In this document: in pieces, positions 55,255-64,000 of the stretch
Layout of the letters: every line of letters starts with the position of its first letter
Position numbering within the stretch: position 1 is the stretch's first letter
Source: Dichomitus squalens LYAD-421 SS1
Lineage: Eukaryota; Basidiomycota; Agaricomycetes; Polyporales; Polyporaceae
Length of the DNA stretch: 64,000 nucleotides
Assembly (NCBI RefSeq): GCF_000275845.1
Contig: NW_006766883.1
Coordinates: 2,869,655-2,933,654, forward strand
Direction of reading: 5' to 3'
Translations under genes and position numbers: made by a program
Notes under the pieces: generated by a model
What the model saw: only the letters and a program-made list of their open reading frames with translations
Databases searched by the model: none
Told to the model about the DNA's origin: nothing

Positions 55255-55866
55255 GAAGGAGTAAGAAGTGTACCTAGTGACTGGCAATAACTGTCAGCCG
55301 AGATTACACTCGAAGGGGTTCATGACGCACATTTGCAGGGACAGTACCAATTGAAGAGGAACAATGTTTCGAGAGAAAAGGGGGACACTTTCATAATATA
55401 GTCCTTCGTCTACACATCATACATGACGGTCAGACTTGGCAACGCGATCGAAGCTACCTATGCAACAAAGCGGACTGAATGCAAATGTCCCACCATGGCT
55501 GTTGGATGCAATGCGGTCCTCAATACCGTTATCGGGTCAGATACGATGTGCTGAATGCATGCTTGGGGCTTCCAGACTAAGGACCTTCGTATGTATTGTG
55601 TTGTCGATGACTAGAGAATGAATTCATTCAGAACAGGGAAGCCTGACGACATACAACGCATCAGCCTCCAGTGCGGCGTAAACATGGCGTCGACAAGGTG
55701 CATTATGATAATAAAATGAAGACTTATGGACACGTCAGGACGAGAATAGAACCCGCAGTCTGGAGACCATGCAATAAGTCAGGCTTCCACGGGCGCAGGT
55801 GATAGAAGCTGCTCACCGCGGAACCCTCATAGACATGACACCAATCCTAGCTTGACACCATTGTCA
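55255..55866. other. Intergenic region P4-P5
   Basis: Promoter of P4 and 3' flank of P5. No gene recognised. Confidence 0.45.
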
Positions 55867-57153
55867 TTACCGTTTCGCGACTGGGAGGGCCTCGCTCAAC
55901 AGCAGCCTCTCCCTCTGCACCTCTGCCCGCAGCTGGCGTATTCGTCCTCGCAAGTCAGCGACCGACGTGCTACCGTCAGGCCGCCGGTACTTCGGGGCGT
56001 CGTTATGCTTCGCGTTTTGATGCGTGCGTATCTCTTCCTCCACCGAGAGAATCTGCTGTATGAGGTCCGCGAGCCGAGTGGAATGCTCCGTACCGGTGGT
56101 GGAAAGGGCTGGGCCGGGGACGTCGACGCGGTGTCTTGGTGGACCACGGCCCCGGCCATTCCTGGGCACGGGTGGGTCAGGACTGGTTGAGGTGATTTCT
56201 CCATAGTCTCGAGTGTGCGTCGCCTCCGTACTCTGATTGAGCGAAGAGACTATGAGAGATGCGGTCCGCGGAGTGGGAAGAGAGACCGAGATGAGGGACT
56301 CCGTGGACGCATGTCGCATGGATGAAGGAAGAGAGGGAGGGCGATCGTTCACTGCCGGAAGCACAAATCGCTTGCTCTTCCAAGAGCGCGGTAGGAGATC
56401 TGACCGGCGCCTGCGAATGACAAGGAATGCGATGGCGAGGGTGATCAGAGCACTGGCGATTCCTACTATGACGCCGACGACGACACCAATAACTATAGGC
56501 GACTTGTTCCGGGAGGATGACGTCGCGGACTGCGAAGACATCATAGGAGAGGATGTGCTGGGATTAGCTATCATGATAGCAACGTCCGAGGCCGTAGAGT
56601 TATCCGTGTACATAATGTAATCAAATAGGACGAGGGACGAGTCGGTGCCGGATGCCTCGATCGTGATGCTGTGCTCGACGTTGGAGAGTTTGTTGTTCGA
56701 ATAGACTAGGACGTCATACTCGATGACTTGAGGGTATGGGACGGCACTGGGGATGTGCACAAACTGACCAGAATACTGGCCATCGATGTAGAAGGAAAGG
56801 CTTGTGTGTGTTGTAGCTGCCGGAATGATGTTCGCGAGGAGCGCGTAGACGTATACCGCATGTCCCGTGAAGTTCGCCTGAACAGAGGGCGGCGAAGCGT
56901 CTGCCCCGGTAGGATCGTAAGTAGCGGAATGCCAAGTCCCGTTCATTGCTCTGCTGACATCCACTCGCCCTTCAACAGCCAAGCAAAAAGTGCAATTTGC
57001 GCCTTGCGACCAAGCCCCTTCTGGGCGATAAAGGGGTTGGAGCCCTGTCTGGACGTCCCCAAGCTGATCATCGATCGTCCGGTTCAAGGCAAGCGACGTC
57101 CTCAATGCAGTGAAGAGGATATAAACGAAGGATTGTGATAGTAGATGCCGCAT
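55867..57153 (-). CDS. P5: type I membrane receptor-like protein of the tandem family
   Basis: 428 residues, single exon. The start MRHLLSQSFVYILFTALRTS at 57153 gives a better signal peptide than the in-frame ATG 51 bases upstream. Ectodomain: RTIDDQLGDVQTGLQPLYR, WSQGANCTFC, MNGTWHSATYD, ANFTGHAVYVYALLA, LSFYIDGQYSGQF, IEYDVLVYSNNKL and SLVLFDYIMYT. The stalk is short (about 25 residues). Membrane helix at about residues 222-246 (IGVVVGVIVGIASALITLAI) followed by LVIRRRRSD. The tail carries coiled-coil segments (LADLIQQILSVEEEIR; LRGRIRQLRAEVQRERLLL) but ends LPVAKR without PPxY; YRRPDGS is present upstream. Confidence 0.85.
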   Translation of the reverse strand: MRHLLSQSFVYILFTALRTSLALNRTIDDQLGDVQTGLQPLYRPEGAWSQGANCTFCLAVEGRVDVSRAMNGTWHSATYDPTGADASPPSVQANFTGHAVYVYALLANIIPAATTHTSLSFYIDGQYSGQFVHIPSAVPYPQVIEYDVLVYSNNKLSNVEHSITIEASGTDSSLVLFDYIMYTDNSTASDVAIMIANPSTSSPMMSSQSATSSSRNKSPIVIGVVVGVIVGIASALITLAIAFLVIRRRRSDLLPRSWKSKRFVLPAVNDRPPSLPSSMRHASTESLISVSLPTPRTASLIVSSLNQSTEATHTRDYGEITSTSPDPPVPRNGRGRGPPRHRVDVPGPALSTTGTEHSTRLADLIQQILSVEEEIRTHQNAKHNDAPKYRRPDGSTSVADLRGRIRQLRAEVQRERLLLSEALPVAKR

Positions 57154-58579
57154 GGTACTCGATGCCCGATGTAAAGACAAGCAGAAGGAAGGTGTGCGGG
57201 CCACAGGTTGGGCGGGAATAGATAGTGGGTAGAGGTCCCCAGATCTCTTTCGGGCTGGAATGACCGCTCTTCAAGATGCCGATGTGTGGACAGGTTGCAG
57301 ACGTACCGCGTCAATGGAAGCACTTCTCCATCTCTGCTGTGTGATGCAACATAACATCCTGCTGGTTCGTCCTGTAGGAACAGCACTGGCGAGCGGGGTA
57401 TTGTCGTGTTTGAAACTTCAGACTTGTGGATGAGTGATCCATCTGGCACAGACAAATAACCGTATTGCAGGATGGCGAGTTTCCATAGAAACCAGCATGC
57501 TCTGTTGCGAATGTAGTGAGAGATGTTGGGAACTGCGGAACGAAGTGCAGTGTCAACGGCGTCTGTAGATCCGCGAGCGATGAAGCGCCTGTCCTGACAC
57601 CAGCCAGTAGCACAAGTCTCTCCCCTTCCGGGACGTACATGTTGGACTGTCGATGCAGAAAAATGCATCTTTGAGATTGAGCGATTGCGACAGGCATTTG
57701 GTCCGACCACCATATGAGAAATCTGCTTGCACTGTAGTCACGGAACGGCGGAACGAGGACAAACTAGACTTTAGGAAATCTGATGTTCGTATGGACAATG
57801 CGAGAATGATGATTCCTGTGCCAGCAGGAACGCCAACTGTGGTTCGATCCTTCTGCCGGAAGCAATCTTTGCCGACGGCCTGAGCAATGACGACTGGGGC
57901 GGGACGGGTGGCGAGATGAGGAGCCGCAGTGCAAGTGTTCACGAACAAATCCGTTCAATAGAAGGCACGGCGTGATGCGACGACTGGTCGAACATGTCTG
58001 ATCGTGCTATCGCTGCAAGACTGCTTCACCGAACATTGCTCTTTGTCCCTCGAGCCACCTTGAAACCATAACATTGGCCTCACCTACACGACATGTGAGT
58101 CAAGATCTCCATTCCGTGCCTCTATTCCGCACCTGCGACACATTCCCCTAAGACGCGCTGGTACCTGGATATGGAGCGACCAGTGTCGATCGGTCGCGAC
58201 ACCGTAAACAGTGATTGCGATGCATCTGGGCCACCGCCTTGTATAGTGAGGATTAGATGTGGTACACAACATAGCATGGGTAGCCGAGGTGCTCTACCAA
58301 ATCCGTGAACGTCAGACTCAAGTGGGAGACAGAAAGAGAGACCCCTCCAAGAAGTGACCGATATTCAACTACAGACTCCCCGTATGAATGAAGATGTCAC
58401 AAGGTACTTAACTTCCAAATGAGTCAGATAATACATGAGCCGCCATAAGGTACATTGCAAGAGGTCCACGTTCAATGTCCTACTTGCGTGTGAAAGGTTG
58501 GCCGGCATAAGGTTAGAGACTGCTCACCAATGATGTCAAAGCTAACACAATCCCTCGGCGCCCTCGCCACCCAGAGTCG
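57154..58579. other. Intergenic region P5-P6
   Basis: 1.4 kb with open frames on the minus strand (57311-57948) that show no domain. No repeat seen. Confidence 0.4.
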
Positions 58580-59984
58580 CTACGAGACGTACGACGGTGC
58601 TGCCTCCAATACCACCAACTGGTCCTGCGTCAGCTCCCCTCGTAGCGCTGCTATTTCGTTCCTCAAAGACGCGAGCTCGGACCGTAAGCCCGCGGTGCTA
58701 GAGTGGGGCGACCGTCCCCGTCTTGCCCGTGGACTCGAACCCCTCGACCGGCGCCCTCGCTCGCTGGAGTCCGTTTTGCTCTGCTGGGTTCGGCTCCCGG
58801 ACAAATCCGACGTAGAGGCGAGCTGTTGCTGCATCTCAAGCGCGCGCACCTGCGCCTCTAAGCCCTGTATTCGGGACAAGTACTCGGCCTGTTCCTGGAT
58901 CCGAGCCGTCTCAGACGGAGAAATGGGTGGCAGCCGTGGACGGTGCCCCTGGAAACCATCCCCCGATCGGCTCGACGAGCCTGTGCGATAGCTTAGAACT
59001 GAGGCGGAGGTGGGATATAATGGAATCCGACTCACTTGCATCAGTCGTCGTTGTCGTCGCCGTAGACCCAGGTCCCCGAGGCATAAGCCGCATCCGCCCG
59101 AAGCGCAAGTCGGGCAACTTTGGTGTGCGAGAGAACCGTCGATCCGATGGCCTTCCTGGCGGCCGTCCGGACCGTTCGTCGATAATGAAAGGGTCCACTC
59201 TGTCTGCATCAGGCCGGTGTGCCGCGTCTCGTTTCCGCCTCAGGCAGAACACCAGCAACCCCAACAGGACGATCACCCCAACTCCGCCAACCACTCCGCC
59301 AACTATAGCGCCCACAGGTGTGGAAGACTTGCCCGCGCTGTGACTCGACAGAGCTTGCGAAGTGGGAGACGATTGGGATGGAGATGAGGATGAGGCGGCA
59401 GAGGAAGTAGAGGACGGGTCATCCTGCGAGGTATATACGATGCGATCGAAAAGGATTAGAGACTCGCTAGCTCCACCTGCGTGCATCACGAGGGAATGTA
59501 AACCGTTCGGTAGGGTTTCGTTCACGTATACAGCCTGGCTGTAGAAGAATGCCTCGGTATTCTCCGGAGAGTGAGTGAAACTGCCCACAACTTCGTTGTC
59601 GATCCAGAAGGTGAGGTTCGTGAACGTCGTCGTCCCAGGTAGATCGTTGGCGATGATATTGTAAACATAGACAGAGATACCGTTGAAAGAAACGGAGACT
59701 GTGTGGTCAGGGTCGCCAACGGAGTAGGTTGAGTCGTGCCAGGTTCCATTGAACACCTGGCCGAGGTCGATTGTGCCATTTGTGGTGCCGGAGTGGATGT
59801 TGCACGTACTGCACTGCTGTCCGAGAGCCCACTTGTTCGACGGGGCGTATGCCGGTATAAGGCCGGTAATGGGATCTCCGATTGTGTCGTCAATCGTGAC
59901 ATTTTGGAGTGCGGCAGTAAGTGGGAGTATCCAAACCAGGAGACAGACTGCAGACGACGTGAGCGGAGCTAGCGCAACGATCAT
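58580..59984 (-). CDS. P6: type I membrane receptor-like protein of the tandem family
   Basis: 455 residues from two exons, 59984-59036 and 58998-58580, joined as TTTTDA|ILSYRTGSSS across a very short 37-bp intron. The start MIVALAPLTSS at 59984 gives a signal peptide ending near TAA. Ectodomain: VTIDDTIGDPITGLIPAYA, WALGQQCSTC, FNGTWHDSTYS, VSFNGISVYVYNIIA, LTFWIDNEVVGSF, SQAVYVNETL and ESLILFDRIVYT. Short Ser-rich stalk. Membrane helix at about residues 225-249 (IVGGVVGGVGVIVLLGLLVF) followed by CLRRKRDAAHR. The tail has two coiled-coil segments (LSRIQGLEAQVRALEMQQQ; LRSELASLRNEIAALRGEL) and ends LEAAPSYVS, where APSY sits in the place of PPxY. Confidence 0.85.
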
Positions 59985-62329
<2,345 letters not shown>

Positions 62330-63641
62330 TGCTGTTCAAGGAGGTGTAATTTGTGCGGTGTTGGATAGAAAAGCGATGAGCAACGGCGAGCTTGAGGGGC
62401 GCGGTTGCGGCGGGAGTGGTGGTAGAGAGCGACGAGGGGCGGTGGGGCGACGAGCTGCAGCAGCGAGTCTTGTTGAAGGTCCGATGGCGTGTTTCCCACG
62501 GGCTGAAACTTCCGAGCGAACAAAGCACCAGAACGTCTCGCGCTTGGGCCATCTTCCGCGCGCGCGAGGTCGGAAGATTGCCTTCTTTCTCTTTTTCTGC
62601 GACAATCAGCCGTCTGCACCCCCCATTCGCCATCAAATGGTGCACACGTACTGCTATAGATTCATGGTTGTCGTCGCATGGTGGGTACGCAAGGTGGTCG
62701 ACAAGCAATCCCTCGAAGAGGCAGATGTCTCGCTGATACGGCCGGCGCTTATGTCGGAAGATGCACTTCCGTATATGCAGCTAATGCGATATGTATTGTG
62801 CTTCTGCTCTGTGACTGCTTCATCTTTGTACAGCTCTTCTACTCAGCATAGCGATGACATTTTTTTTGCAGTGAATCAATGTGTTGTCATCTTCCAAGTG
62901 CTCATATCCCGACTGGTCGGTCGGCGAATCGGACCCGTCTTCTACTGGACTATACTAGTTTCCAGCCGCCTTTTTCTTCTCATGCATCATAAATTGCCCT
63001 CTGGCGAATCTTCACGTCTTCGTAGGTATCCTTTACGGGAGTGCAGTGAAATGCTTCAGGCAACTGTCGCGGCACATGATTATTGAAACAATCTGTCGTT
63101 GTTCGTCGCACCAACCATCGACGCATTAATACCAAATCCTCCCCGGGGCAAAACGTATCTCATTGTCAACCACATGCATGTCTTCCAGGTTGCAATCGAC
63201 TAGAACACTCTGGCAAACCCGGGACTTTCAGGTAAATCCTTTGCAGGTGCCATTTCGAAGTCGTCGTCGCATTACGGCGCCAAACACCTATGGGCGTCTT
63301 TCCGACCGCCGCTTCGCTCGCTGAGTATATATGCAGCGTAAGGACGGATTTCGAGGTACTTATGCACTTACTGAAGTACACAGCGGTCGCGAACATAATA
63401 CGGATCCAGAGATGCAGCTCGCATGGGGCACGTCTTTGGAACCCCACAGTACTGCAGTTGTAGACCTGACGTCAGTGCACCTCCGCTTCCCGACTCGGAT
63501 GTACTGACGTCGGTGCGCCAACACCCCTAACTCCTATAAGTAGGGGCGGGTTTCTCAATACCATCCTCACTTTGACGACCAGTCATTTGACGAATCTATT
63601 CCGACCTCCAAGCAACACATCGCTTTCTTCATTGACTCGCA
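62330..63641. other. Divergent intergenic region between H3 and the right-end gene
   Basis: No H4 or other gene recognised. An open plus-strand frame (62241-63086) overlaps the H3 5' end and has no domain. TATAAG at 63535-63540 serves the next gene. Confidence 0.45.
63535..63540 (+). promoter_or_regulatory. TATA-like box of the right-end gene
   Basis: TATAAG, about 107 bp upstream of the ATG at 63642. Confidence 0.45.
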
Positions 63642-64000
63642 ATGGCCTCCGACAAACGCCAAGCTGCTAGCGGCGCGATGATGTCGAGCGTGGGCAACTC
63701 CCAGATCTACGAGGACGGTGACCAGCGGTAAGCGCAACATCCTCTTGTCGCTCCGATGAGATGCGGAGAGTGACGTTGGGACCGCTAGGACCTCTTCTGC
63801 GGACCAGCGCGAGGAGATGCAGCGGCAAAAGGACCAGCTGGCCACGGGCCAGAAGAACGCGCATCGTATCGATGACCCAAAGTGAGCTGTGTCAGCTGTC
63901 ATTCCGTTGCATGCATCGGCGACTGACAGGTGATGGTTCGGCAGAGACGACCGCAATCTCCAAATCCGCGCGAAGCAAGAGCGCGTCGAGGAGCGGCAAG
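63642..64000 (+). CDS. Small hydrophilic, stress-type protein, 5' part (runs off the window)
   Basis: Start MASDKRQAASGAMMSSVGNS followed by QIYEDGDQR. Two introns as read: DQR|TSSADQREEMQRQKDQLATG (gtaagc...ctag) and DDPK|DDRNLQIRAKQERVEERQ (gtgagc...gcag). The protein is Gln/Lys/Glu/Asp-rich with no hydrophobic core or signal peptide. It resembles small abundant basidiomycete proteins annotated as hypothetical, some stress-related; this is recollection only. Incomplete at the right edge. Confidence 0.7.

Noticed and set aside
58255..58310. tRNA-like string GGTAGCCGAGGTGCTC
   Set aside because: No cloverleaf and no B box at the right distance.
62330..63641. Histone H4 expected divergently from H3
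   Set aside because: No H4 motif (such as GGAKRH) on either strand in this window.

Overview
The window looks like nuclear DNA of a filamentous basidiomycete, probably a wood- or litter-associated Agaricomycete of the Polyporales type. The reasons are many short GT-AG introns (about 40-100 bp), a Zn2Cys6 protein with the CAEC...LKLRCDRQ...CTKRGCAALC signature usual for this group, a fused dioxygenase-P450 (Ppo) gene, a GH28 exo-polygalacturonase with a basidiomycete exon pattern, and an intron-containing histone H3. All gene names come from motif reading; nothing was searched against a database. The order assignment is inference.

Layout. 0-7 kb: a Zn2Cys6 regulator (minus), broken by an N gap and partly duplicated, then a long intron-rich Ppo oxylipin synthase (minus). 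8.6-14.7 kb: two tandem DUF2235 alpha/beta-hydrolases (plus). 15.2-17.3 kb: secreted CE4 polysaccharide deacetylase (minus). 18.2-19.6 kb: Ser-rich protein of unknown function (minus). 20.7-21.9 kb: divergent or decaying alpha/beta-hydrolase (plus). 22.1-22.6 kb: small unknown protein (minus). 23.3-25.7 kb: GH28 pectinase (minus). 26.7-27.6 kb: a glutathione S-transferase with a 13-bp tandem duplication that shifts the frame (plus). 28.2-30.3 kb: a short LTR element carrying only gag, with a 5-bp target duplication. 30.3-37.9 kb: gene-poor, nothing recognised. 37.9-40.7 kb: a CBM21/PP1-regulatory (glycogen-targeting) protein (plus). 40.7-45.2 kb: gene-poor, with a 19-bp minisatellite.

45.2-60.0 kb is the most striking part: six paralogous single-pass membrane proteins, called P1-P6 here, all on the minus strand. 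Each has a signal peptide, a conserved ectodomain (IDD ... Cx2C ... GTWH ... FxGxxVxVY ... LFDxxxYT), a Ser/Thr/Pro-rich stalk, one membrane helix followed by a basic stop-transfer, and a cytoplasmic tail. In P1-P3 the tail ends with a short coiled coil and a PPxY motif. Three fold-back repeats and a near-perfect palindrome sit between P3 and P4. The architecture suggests an expanding surface receptor or adaptor family; its ligand and function are unknown. The right end holds histone H3 (minus) and the 5' part of a small hydrophilic protein (plus).

Both N gaps (418-570 and 28393-28808) lie next to duplicated sequence, so local structure there may be an assembly artefact. Exon boundaries were placed by eye and first exons are the least certain.
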